A stretch of 64,000 bases of DNA, taken from Lytechinus variegatus. Taxonomy: Eukaryota; Echinodermata; Echinoidea; Temnopleuroida; Toxopneustidae. The number at the start of each line of letters is the position of its first letter. The first letter of the stretch is position 1. Shown in pieces: positions 52,301 to 61,155 of the stretch. The notes below the pieces were generated by a model. It did no database searches. It was not told the origin of the DNA and saw only the letters and a list, made by a program, of their open reading frames with translations. The DNA lies in assembly GCF_018143015.1 (NCBI RefSeq), contig NC_054757.1, positions 22,211,785-22,275,784 on the forward strand, written 5' to 3'. The position numbers and the translations under genes were made by a program.

Positions 52301-53684
52301 CCGTGACAGAACCATGACTACCTTGTAGTTGGTTACAACATGGACCTACCAGCAGGTCCATGGTTACAACGACCTTGATCACGTGACCTGTGTGACCTCT
52401 CTCACGAGGTGAACCCTGGACCGGAAGCCCGCTGTGAGGTAAACCCGACAGTTCGCGTGGAACCATGGAGGAGTTCCTCTCAGTCAAACCAGTGAGGATG
52501 CAACTTGTCGGATTCAGATTTACTGGCATATACATGGGGCGACCTGAGGCTTGTGTTGCCTCCCCCTAAAAAATTTGGGAGGGGAGATCAAGAAAAAAAG
52601 GACGAAAGTGAAGTGAAAAGGGTAAAACATGTTATTTTGATCCGTCAAATCTATCACAAAATTAGATTTTCGTTTTTTAAAAGGCCAGAAATTTTGCACA
52701 TTCGTGACTCTAGATTTTTCCCCTCATACGCGATCAATGGCAGATCCAGGTAGGCTCATATCCGGTCTGTGTCCCCCCCCCCCCATTTTAGAGTTACCCC
52801 ATTTTTTTTAAGGGAATATGTCATGCATACGCACGTGAGGAACATTTTTTTTGGGGGGGGAGGGCTGTAAATTATTTCCTGGAACAAAATAATCTCGATT
52901 CGGTAGTGAAGACCTTTTTTTTTTGCTTGTCAAATTTTGCCTGAACAAAATGTCCCCTCCCCTTTTGGAATATCCTGGATCCGGCCCTGTACGCGATGTT
53001 GTGCCCCTCATTATTTGTTTGCTCATTATTACGCCGCTCGGGGGAGGGAGGGTGAGAAATTGAAACAGATGCACTGTAAAAAATATTAGGTACAACTTTT
53101 ACCAGCATGATGGCAAACATGCGTCGAACCAATTTTGGGCTGTATTTTACCCAATGCGGGAAGCATTATTGTCCAGTGAGGTGAAAAAATCAGCAGCGAT
53201 CTCTTTAGAATGGGCAAAGGTTTCATCACACTGCATAAATAATAATGCCCAATGTTGGTTGGACACATAATTACCCTCATGGAGCACTTTTACCCAATGT
53301 TTTTAGAGTGTAGAGAGATAGAGAAAAAAATAGAAAGAGAGAGAGATGAGAAAGTGGAGGGAAGAGGAGGGATCGAGAGAGGGGTGGAGATCAGGAAGGG
53401 GAAGAAGAGATATAAATGAATGTAATTTATTTTGCGAAATTATAATTAATATATTTGTTTTGCAGATGATTGTTACTTGAAGTACACTTGAATATTCAAG
53501 GTTTGAGACACTGTTATTTGTTTGGTGCTAAAAAAAAGCAATAAAAATAGTGAGTTTTGATCTCGATATCTTGAAGAGAGAGAGACAACGGTGACCGTAC
53601 ATCAATTACGTTACATCACAAATGACCCAATTAATCTCAAATTATAATTCAATTTTGTAATCAAGAGGCCCATTATATATATAT

Positions 53685-53726
<42 letters not shown>

Positions 53727-56700
53727 GAGAAGATTATTGCTAAGGGAAATATTCCTTTTGTATCGAGAATCCTGGATTTTTTTTTTTTAATCTACACAAC
53801 AAAACAACACAAAACACAACGAAATCAACAAAAGTATTTCGGGTTTTGCTGTTTGTCTCGGATTGGAAGTCTTTCCACGAAAAATGAGCATCTCTGGCTT
53901 TTCTCAATTAGCAGGTCCGGATGATGTTAATTAGATTTTTTTTTTTACAAAACTAAAACATAAAATTATTGTTGTGAACCCATCAGCGTTATCAGGCCTC
54001 TCTTAGCAATGCTTAGGCAATATATTCATATCTATATTTAAAACCAAGAATACAAACGTCTCCTGGAATACTTGTCAGAAGATTTGTGATTCAGAGTCAC
54101 ATATTTAAATAATTATCATCGCGAGTTTGCCGCTTAATTCAGCAAGATTACCTCTTGAATAAACTGTCATGGTCCCTAGACGACTGTGTCTGGCTGGTGG
54201 GTGATAGCATCGTGAACCTAGCAGTATATGAATCATGACGGGATTATGAAGATTGTCAATTTAACGATCAGCGAGGTACCGCGATCCTAAAAATATCCTG
54301 GGATTGAATTCTGACGTCACCATGATCTACCAAGTGGCGAGGATTAGCTGATGGGGTTTGGGGGATATTTAGAATCGCCCCTGATTTTTGAGCCCCCTTT
54401 GCTGTACCCTCGACTTCATCCATGAAAACACCAAAAAAAAAAACGTTAAAATTCCAACAACGCTGTTTGCTATATAATGATCATTGCCGTAGATGTTTAA
54501 CAATCCAAACAAGTGTTTAAAATCTTACACAGCAAAGTTTGTTCATAGCATGGTTTGAATTTTTGATCACTGGTTTAAACTGTTCACAACTACTGTAATT
54601 GTCATGATAGTAAGCGACGTTGTATAAAAATATCAAACATCGTTTTTTTTTTACTGTGCAGGGTCTTTATGGGAGTTGAATTCACTTCCTTTTTTTTTTT
54701 ACTATCGTTACTCTGCCCGGCCTCGATAGTCATGATATTTGCGATGTGTGGTGTGTGGGGGAAGGGGGGATCCTTGGCTATTCAGGGGGTGCAAAGAAAG
54801 GAGTAACACGTAAGAAAAAAAGGGGCAAGGCACAAAGACTCACCTCCGACAGTCCTCTCCCGCAAATAGCTCCCCGTGGTACCTTGATACTATTTATTGT
54901 ATTGAATTTATTTGGTTTATTTCATTTATATTTAGAGCCTTGGATGAAATGTGAAATGTAGTTTTAGATAAATTGCCGATTTATTTATGTCAATGTGCCA
55001 TTTTGTGTTATTAGTTTTCAATTTCAAATTGTAGTTATAATTTTAATATAATTCATCATGATTACGCAAAATAAATGATGAAGTAATGACAAGATTACTT
55101 GATGAATGTACCTTTGTTCCCTACACAGAAATTATATGTGTAAAAGATAATTAAACATAATATCAATAATCACAGCGGTGATGGAAAGATATATTACAAA
55201 ATGAAAAAAACATATACCCTTTTCTTTGAAATGATTTTTTGAAATTAACGCGTACTCGTCAAATGTTTTCAAAATCTTATTGTTTATTTTTTTTTTCATC
55301 TTAGATCTGGAAGCGTCTCGGAGACACATTTCCAGCAGCAGACTGTCAACTTCACAATTGCATTACTCGATAGATTCACAAGGTAAGAAGAAATAATATC
55401 GGTGTTCTAAAATAATTGTATCTTTTATCTTTTTTTTTTTTTGGGGGGGGAATAAAGTGAGCAAAAATGAGGTGCGTCATAAATACATCACCAAATTTTG
55501 ATTTGCGTGCTGGTCCATGGGCGCAATTTCGCACACCTCAATTGATCACCAGAACTGTTTTAACATGTTCAAATTTCTTAGTTTTTACTCGATTATCTTA
55601 TGTGAAGCACAGGTTTAAATAGGAGTTTTCCGATGCAAATACTTTGGTGACCCCCAGCATAAAAAAAGAAATATAGAGAATAAGAACTAATATTGCAATG
55701 ATTATTTACTAGTGTAGGTACTCCAGTTACTCAATTGAATTTTGATGAAGTATGTAAATTCCACTTTAAATTAATGCATTTAACGTTATTATTGCTAAAC
55801 TTACGAACAGTATACTTCTTTTTATTGATTCGTTTACATATTGTGCAATCAGAACGCTCTAGACGAGAGACTCCGAATATTGTATATATTTAGAAAGATT
55901 GATTCGGCTCATCAAACATTTTTAGAAATCCCATTTTAATTAGGATCACTTTTTATGTTTAAGCAGGGAACACGTTTGTAATGTGTTGAATTTAAGCTGT
56001 GTTTCGAGAGGCTTCGCGTGATGAATACAACATGATGTGTTAATGAGGAGTGTATGAGGTCGGAAATGTCTGAAGTGTTTCCTAAAACGTTTCCATTTTC
56101 AATTGGCCTACAAGATAATTCTGCGATGAATCATGGATTTTAGAGGAAAGAGAAAACGTTTCTTGTAAAACTTTCTAATAATAATAATGTCATGAAAACA
56201 ATGCTAGGCAGCTCAGGATAAATGTATTAGGCAACGATATTTTCGTGAATGACGTTATACATCCACATGGTGGAACCATATTCCTAGGCGGGAAGGGGAC
56301 TCCCCGAGAAACTTTAAGAACTACTTTTCATATTGCAAATTTCACAAAATGCACGTAAATGTCTTCCAAATGTTTCCCCTTTTTTAACCTTAGATAAAAG
56401 TAAGAATATACCCCTGCCATTTTCCCCCGAATGCTTCCCCCTTTTTAACCTTCAATGAAAATAGGAATATACCCCTGCCATTTTTTTAAATGATAATAAT
56501 GCGTGTTTTCCCAAATTGAAAAAAGTAGGGCCCTGCGGTCGCAAGTTAGTGGTTGAACTGAGTCATGGGCGTACAGATGGTGGGTTGGGGGGAATGGGGG
56601 CTCTGCCCCCCCCAAAAAAAATGGGGAAAGGGGTTAGGGCGGAATATGATATTATTTTTTCGAATATTATGTCAAAATCTATCACAATCTTGGATTTTTT

Positions 56701-58803
56701 GTTGTTGATAAAAATGTCTTTTTGATTTTACGCGATACGCCATATCGAAACTATTGCCCATTACGCAACTGAACTGAGCAAGATATATAGGTCCATGCCA
56801 AGCAGACAGAGATAGGAAAAAAATCCTATTACTTCTGAACTTGAATGAATTAACAGCCAAAAAATCTTATGAAGGCTTTGTGAATAACACATTTGATTAA
56901 CCAAACACTTTCTTTCTACCATATTGACTGATATAGATTTAGGTTTTGTGAATGCGACTTCTGGGGGGCTTTTCATGAAAGGACTTGTCGGACGTTTTTA
57001 TCTGACAAGTCCCATTATATCCGACAGTTACTATAGTAACAGTGCCTCTCAGCCAATCAGAATCAAGGAAAGATGTCAGATCTTTGTCAGACCAAAATGT
57101 TGATGAAACGGTCCCCACATTTTGATTTGTTATATGACTACATATCTGTTTCAAATGGATTTCAGACTGGAAATACACATTACTTTGACTGTTCTAATAA
57201 CTGATATTTTATCTGCATTTCCAGGGCCCTTTAACTAATATTGGTAAGCATCGTAAATGGCTTAATACCTTGGGACCTACGGCTGTGAGTGCTCTCCATG
57301 AGACCAAACTTTTGAAATAATTATTGTATATTTATTTCTTTATTTTTCAGCTCCAAGGTGCGTGCATCCTTTATCACCTTTTCAGAATTTGCTCAAGTCA
57401 TCACAAAGCTCACCAGTGACAGGTTAGTAAACTCTCAGACAAGCTACACACGACACATGGATTATTTTATATCAGTCGATGGCAGAGGGCGCCATTGTGT
57501 TATTTTGATCAGTACAATCATTAAGTATATCTCGATTGACGAGTATGTTATTTCAGAGCACTCAGTCTATATAAGCCAGGGTTTACTTAGGCGGGGGCGG
57601 GGGGGGGGGTGGGTAGGTTAAAGAGACGAATGTCTTTAAATCTGTTATGAGCCAGGTACGTAACTATGTTATTGCATTAATTTGTCAAACGTGGGGCCCC
57701 CTCACTCGCAAGATCGATTCTTAATGTAACAAAATATTCCCATTGAGTTATCGTTAGAAAATGCAAATGACGTCTCCCATTATTATGAGTATGCATTGTT
57801 TTTATTTAAAGGGATGTTCTGGGCTGAAAATATTTTTATCTAAATAAATAGAGTAAAATTCACAAAGCAAAATGCTGAAAATTTCATCAAAATTGGATAA
57901 CAAATAACGAAGTTATTGAAATTTAAAGTTTATCAATATTTTGTGAAAACAGTTATATGCACATCGTCATGAATGTTCATTAGGTGGGCTGATGATGTCA
58001 TATCCCCACTTTCCTTTTTCTTATGTTATTACATGAAATCATATATGTTTCATTTTTTCATACATGTGTAAATGATGTGTCGCCATGATGAAATAAGTTG
58101 CGGCAATAAAAAGCTAATGCACTTGATCAGTTGTCAATCCAATTGTTTTAGTCTTTGGTAGAAAATTTTAATAAACCTAATTTCACATGATAAAATACAA
58201 AAGAACAAGTGGGGATATGACATCATCAGCCTACCTAATGAATATTCGTGAAGACATGCTTAAAACTGTATTACCGGAATAATGCAAATCTTTAAAATTC
58301 AATAACTTAATTATTTGTCATCCGATTTCGATGAAATTTTCAGCATTTTACTCTGTGAATTTTACCCTTTTCATTGAGATATGAATATCTCCAGCCTGGA
58401 CCATCCCTTTAAGTTCCTTTAAATACCTGTCATAGAGATTATCTGAAACCTGCCCATCTTCAAAAGAAATATTTCGATCGTCAATTTTAGTTCACAAAAA
58501 TCAAACGCCCATGTGTCAACTATTTTCAAGTAAAATGATCCTTTTTCTTAAATACAAGCCCTTAAGTAAAGAGTTGTGTATTGCATTACGAATTGCACTT
58601 GATGTACTTCATTATGCTTGTAACTTGTTATGAGTAACTTGTTACTTGTTATATTACTTTAACTTGTAATCATAATTTGTTTTACCCATAATGCAGTGCT
58701 GCTCTTATCAAGGGTATAAAACGTCTTCGTACCGTTGTGACTGATGGAGGAACAAATCTCCATCTTGGTATCGAGAGGGCAAAGAGACAAATCTTAGCAT
58801 CAG
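37091..58803 (+). CDS. Anthrax-toxin-receptor-like VWA protein (5' part, four exons)
   Basis: Exons 37091-37329, 55305-55382, 57351-57422 and 58697-58803 join in frame to about 165 codons. Residues 1-23 form a signal peptide (MALNRLLMLCAVVYCSLCQL). The start of the VWA domain, CRGGIDLYFVLDKSGSV, is close to the ANTXR signature; SKVRASFITFSEFAQVITKL and the NLHLGIERAKRQILAS region follow. The MIDAS metal site is complete so far: D79-x-S81-x-S83 and T149. Vertebrate ANTXR1/2 are single-pass matrix receptors that bind collagens and also the anthrax protective antigen; ligands here are unknown. The second half of VWA, the membrane segment and the tail are not found before 64 kb. Intron 1 is about 18 kb. 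The start ATG has an ideal context (GACCATGGC). Confidence 0.85.
37375..37660 (+). repeat. GAT/GGT triplet array in ANTXR-like intron 1
   Basis: Starts about 45 bp past the exon 1 donor. The Asp-rich and Met-rich frames are by-products. It is the same repeat type as 11385-11700. Confidence 0.9.
37700..38800. other. Intron 1 DNA, nothing recognised
   Basis: AT-rich sequence without recognisable elements or coding frames. Confidence 0.5.
38805..39215. mobile_element. Inverted-array element with 20-bp TAGACGAAATGG-type units
   Basis: The left arm runs in one orientation (GCCAATTCGCCC, TTGCCAACTCGTCCAC, GTTTGGTCTACC ...). The right arm is its mirror (GTGGACGAGTTGGCAGTAGA, GACGAATTGGCAATTTACC). 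Each arm is a string of degenerate units of about 18-20 bp, 'TAGAC[GC]AAATGGNNAT'. The frames here only translate the units. Confidence 0.75.
39250..41960. other. Intron 1 DNA, nothing recognised
   Basis: Unique AT-rich sequence. The longest frame (41048-41398, plus strand) has no recognisable domain and no splice support. Confidence 0.5.
41971..42149 (-). mobile_element. MITE of the TAGTCTGC family, copy 2
   Basis: Ends GTCTGCAGGCACAGACC and GGTTTGCACAGCAGAC are each flanked by TA. The interior mirrors 30297-30471. A CCA/CAC-rich tract follows at about 42155-42255. Confidence 0.82.
42260..44550. other. Intron 1 DNA, nothing recognised
   Basis: Unique AT-rich sequence. Overlapping plus frames at about 42500-42930 show no known domain. 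A phrase resembling the MITE core (AGAAATCGGATAAAG) appears near 44457 without flanking structure. Confidence 0.5.
44559..44930 (+). mobile_element. Complete tRNA-derived SINE with target duplication
   Basis: ATATAAGT flanks both sides (44551-44558, 44931-44938). The tRNA-like head has box A GTGGTGTAGTGGTTCTGAC and box B GTTCGAATCC. The tail AAGCGCTTAGAAACGTCG, then GCGCTATATAAAAGCGG and (ATT)n, is the L2/CR1 type recognised by LINE reverse transcriptases. Confidence 0.92.
45463..45907. mobile_element. Inverted-array element, CCGAAGGTTCGTTATT units
   Basis: The left arm repeats TTCGTTATTCCGAAGG, with longer units carrying GTCCGAAAACGAAATGAGG. The right arm is the mirror (CCTTATTTCGTTTTCGGA, CGAACCTTCGGAATAA). 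Outer ends CATTCGTAATTCCGAAG and CTTCGAATTACGAAGTG are near-mirror. No coding capacity. Confidence 0.8.
45910..47825. other. Intron 1 DNA, nothing recognised
   Basis: AT-rich unique sequence; no domain in the short frames. Confidence 0.5.
47829..48006. mobile_element. GC-ended MITE (family F), copy 1
   Basis: Inverted ends: CTTCGGTCACATTTGC, then CGGCTGTACGGCGAGTC; mirrored GACTCGCCGTACGGTCGCC, GGCAAATGTGACCGAG. A further half copy lies at about 48073-48122 (GACTCGCCGTATGGCCGCC, CATGTGACCGAG), and a full relative at 63489-63654. Confidence 0.85.
48130..50435. other. Intron 1 DNA, nothing recognised
   Basis: AT-rich sequence. A G/C-rich phrase at about 49750-49795 resembles the inner edge of other repeats but no partner end was found. 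The 94-codon plus frame at 50176-50460 has no recognisable domain. Confidence 0.5.
50443..51343. mobile_element. MITE with CGTATTCTGAAGTC ends, carrying a nested MITE
   Basis: Ends are inverted: GGTCGTATTCTGAAGTC on the left and GACTTCAGAATACGAGCC on the right. The TTAA-flanked element at 50720-51312 lies inside, so this element is older and about 300 bp long without it. Confidence 0.75.
50720..51312. mobile_element. Complete TTAA-flanked MITE, family B
   Basis: Flanked by TTAA (50716-50719, 51313-51316). Ends AGGACAAGACCACC and GGTGGACTTGACCT are inverted. Arms of about 200 bp stay complementary through the core TCAAAATCGG..GTAAAATAAG / CTTATTTTACATCCGATTTC. 593 bp, no frame. TTAA targets are used by piggyBac and Kolobok transposases. 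Confidence 0.88.
51989..52203. mobile_element. TA-flanked MITE with TAGTCTGCATGCACAGAC ends
   Basis: The left end TAGTCTGCATGCACAGAC mirrors the right end GTCTGTGCGTGCAGACTA with one mismatch. The TA at each end can be counted as target duplication (Tc1/mariner-like). The ends match the 30297/41971 family, but the interior differs. Confidence 0.85.
52735..52989. mobile_element. 255-bp element with 8-bp target duplication
   Basis: TACGCGAT flanks both sides (52727-52734, 52990-52997). The ends CAATGGCAGATCCAGG and CCTGGATCCGGCCCTG are imperfect inverted repeats, with homopolymer runs inside. An 8-bp duplication and CA..TG termini fit hAT- or P-like elements. Confidence 0.82.
53072..53310. mobile_element. 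CACTGTAAAAA MITE
   Basis: The left end CACTGTAAAAAATATTAGG mirrors the right CCAATGTTTTTAGAGTG. The interior has repeated TTTTACCCAAT / ATGCCCAATGTT phrases. No coding capacity. Confidence 0.75.
53674..53721. repeat. (TA)n microsatellite
   Basis: About 48 bp of TA dinucleotides with one phase slip in the middle. Confidence 0.95.
53730..55304. other. End of ANTXR-like intron 1, nothing recognised
   Basis: AT-rich with T runs, ending in the polypyrimidine tract and acceptor (tttttttttcatcttag) of exon 2. Confidence 0.55.
55305..55382 (+). CDS. ANTXR-like exon 2
   Basis: Completes DKSGSV and encodes SETHFQQQTVNFTIALLDRF, the first VWA helix, which diverges from vertebrate ANTXR in sequence and is slightly longer. 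Donor GTAAGA, phase 2. Confidence 0.8.
56962..57117. mobile_element. Short MITE in ANTXR-like intron 2
   Basis: Imperfect inverted ends: GGGGCTTTTCATGAAAGGAC then TTGTCGGAC; mirrored GTCAGACC.., GATGAAACGGTCCCC. The interior carries CCAATCAGAATC. No frame. Confidence 0.7.
57351..57422 (+). CDS. ANTXR-like exon 3: VWA beta strand
   Basis: Encodes SKVRASFITFSEFAQVITKL and TSDR, matching the 'MSFIVFS' strand of ANTXR. Acceptor tatttttcag, donor GTTAGT, phase 2 at both ends. Confidence 0.85.
57810..58408. mobile_element. Complete TTAA-flanked MITE, family A, in intron 3
   Basis: TTAA at 57806-57809 and 58409-58412. Ends AGGGATGTTCTGGGCTG and CAGCCTGGACCATCCCT are inverted, with arms of about 200 bp (AAATGCTGAAAATTTCATC mirrored by GATGAAATTTTCAGCATTT). 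599 bp, no frame. Confidence 0.9.
58697..58803 (+). CDS. ANTXR-like exon 4: MIDAS threonine
   Basis: Encodes AALIKGIKRLRTVVTDGGTN, LHLGIERAKRQILAS. The Thr of GGTN aligns with the MIDAS Thr in GGDTYMHEG of vertebrate ANTXR. Acceptor cccataatgcag, donor GTATGT, phase 1. The next exon was not found. Confidence 0.82.
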
Positions 58804-59042
58804 GTATGTTACCATGGTTACGAAGGTAGTTTATGCAGGGGCCGCAGAACAGGGGGAATGGAGCTGAAGCCCCCCCCCCACACACACACCCTTTTCAATA
58901 GACATACAATACGTTAAAGTGCCTATATCGTTGTGTGTGTTTTCTTTTCAGCTACCCCCCCCACCAAAAAAAAAATAAATAAATAGAACACTTTCAAAAT
59001 CATTCAATGGTCCCATATATGTGTGTGCATCATTGATTAAAT

Positions 59043-59400
59043 GAATTTACCATCAAACATCCAAATGAATCAACTAATCAACCATTACATCAATCTATCA
59101 ATAATACATTATCCAATCAATCGTGTAATCAATCAAGAGATTGAGAAAATCGAAAATCTAGCATTCAATCAACCAACCCATCAATCAGTCAACCAATCAA
59201 CCAACCCATCAATCAATCAATTAGTCGATCAATCAATCAATCAATCAATCAATCAAGCAAGCAAGCAAACAAGCATTCAATCAACCAACCCATCAATTAA
59301 TCGAGCAATTAATCAACAAACCTATCAATCAAACAATTAATCAATCAAGTAATCAATCAATCAATAAATCAATCAATCAACCAATCAATTAAATCTCAAT
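59043..59400 (+). repeat. CAAT/CAAC tetranucleotide array
   Basis: About 350 bp of AATC/AACC 4-bp repeats, most regular at 59160-59260. The Asn/Gln/Ile/Ser-rich frame is a by-product. Confidence 0.9.
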
Positions 59401-59439
59401 AAATCTGTCAATCAACTTTACATTTGTGCATTAATCTGT

Positions 59440-59490
59440 TGAGCGCCCTTTTCACGATCGGAAGGTCGTGGGTTCGATTCCCGGCTGAAT
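59440..59490 (+). mobile_element. Partial tRNA-derived SINE head
   Basis: GAGCGCCCTTTTCACGATC, then GGAAGGTCGTGGGTTCGATT and CCCGGC, contain a box B and an Arg-like anticodon region (ACG). The 5' part of the tRNA is missing. Confidence 0.65.
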
Positions 59491-59641
59491 CATAATAACC
59501 AAAGTCTGACTCTGTCATCTACCCATGCGCTTAGCATTGTAGAATGGAGAAACAATATGTTATGCAGGGCCCTCTAGGAGAGCGGATCATAAAAACTGAA
59601 GTGGATACACTCGGTAAATATAAGGTTTTTGTGGGGTTTAA

Positions 59642-60226
59642 AGGGGAATGAAACCTTTGGAACAAATAGGCTTGTGTAGAAACAGAAAAATCAAAGAATA
59701 AGAATAAAGAAAGTTTGAGAAAAATCGGACAAATAATGAGAAAGTTATGAGCAACTGAATATTGCAATCACTAATGCTATGGAGATCCTCCCATTGGCAA
59801 TGCGACAAGGATGTGTGATGTCACTGATGAACAACTTTCCCTTTGGTGGACTATAAAATACCCTCAAAATGTCTCTTTTTGCTTTTTCTTACGATGATAC
59901 AAACTCTTTATCCGTTATGTATTCTTGGAAAATATGTATTACATGCCCTCATGTAGAAAGAACACATGATCTATGGATAGATGTGATAAAAGAGGCAAAT
60001 TCAAGTGAAATATATACTAAAGTAATGGGGAGAGTTGTTCATCAGTGACATCACACATCTTTGTCGCATTGCCAATTTGCTATCTCCATAGCAATAGTGA
60101 TCGCAATATTCAAATGCTCATAACTTTCTCATTATTTGTCCGATTTTTTTCAAACTTTTGTTGATCTTTTTCTTTGATTTTTCTGTTTTCACACAAGCTA
60201 TCTTGTTCCAATGGTTTCATTCTCCT
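59642..60226. mobile_element. Complete TTAA-flanked MITE, family C
   Basis: TTAA at 59638-59641 and 60227-60230. Ends AGGGGAATGAAACCTTTGGA and mirrored CCAATGGTTTCATTCTCCT. Arms of about 200 bp are complementary through GACAAATAATGAGAAAGTT / AACTTTCTCATTATTTGTC. 585 bp, no frame. Confidence 0.9.
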
Positions 60227-60775
60227 TTAAAAATAATTTTTTGTTTACACAGGTTAGCCACTTCGGCAATAATCCCAATAAGCGTTCTTCCGGCGGGCCC
60301 TACGCACATAACAGTATTAACACTCTTCATTTCCAATATAAATGCTGGGCGCCAAGCTAGAATGTTTTTATTTTTTTATAGGTATTTTGTATGAATCGGC
60401 CGGGGATCCAAATCAGTCACCGGATAAATCAGAGTTAGTCAAACAAACAATCAAATATTCCATCATTCAAAATTCCTGTAGACCAACAAATAAAGCACGA
60501 GCAGAAAAGTTCCAAAATGTGATAAGATTATCAAAAGTATAGCTTTGATGAAACAAAATAACTCAAAAAAATATAAATGTACGTATTTAATCTGCGCAGC
60601 TGCACCAAGTCGCTATTGCAAATAAACATATAAACGCATTGTTGTTTTGTGGAAGTTCTTTTACGTCACTGGTTGTCTTGGAAGATCAAACAGCCGAGTT
60701 TTGTTGTCATGAATATATGCCTCACGAAGATTATTTAATTGGTATCAAAATGTCAACAATAATATCACACAGCAA

Positions 60776-61090
60776 TCTCGACTGGAAAGAACACAGTGTC
60801 CCACAGTGTGTTCACAATGTGTTCACATAGTCGACTCTGTGAAGATGTGATTCACAATGTTAACATGCTCCAATTAACAGTGTGAAGATGATTTCACATT
60901 GTGGACACCTCCACAGTGTGGTTTACCACAGAGTGTTCACATAGTGATGTTTGATTTCACAGTGCGAATTTACTCGTTCACAATGTGAAGATGTGATTCA
61001 CAATGTTAAAACACTCCAATTTAACAGTGTGAAGATGATTTCACACTGTGTTTCACACTGTGGGACACTGTGTTCTTTTCGGCAGGGAAT
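60776..61090. mobile_element. Inverted-array element with CACAGTGTG palindromes
   Basis: Ends GAAAGAACACAGTGTCCCAC and GTGGGACACTGTGTTCTTTT are inverted. The interior is dense in CACANTGTG palindromes. A block of about 64 bp recurs in direct order at 60842-60905 and 60983-61046. No coding capacity. Confidence 0.82.
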
Positions 61091-61155
61091 CGCGACTGAG
61101 AAAACCTATAGTCCAAACATCCTGAGATGCTATTAGAATAAACGGTTGGTTACAA

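Noticed and set aside
54507-54662. MITE with ACACAG.. / ..CTGTGC ends
   Set aside because: Only a few bases of the ends mirror each other and no second copy is seen.
59041-59340. Asn/Gln/Ser-rich 99-codon frame resembling a prion-like protein
   Set aside because: A 4-bp AATC/AACC repeat stays open in frame by chance; composition follows the repeat exactly.
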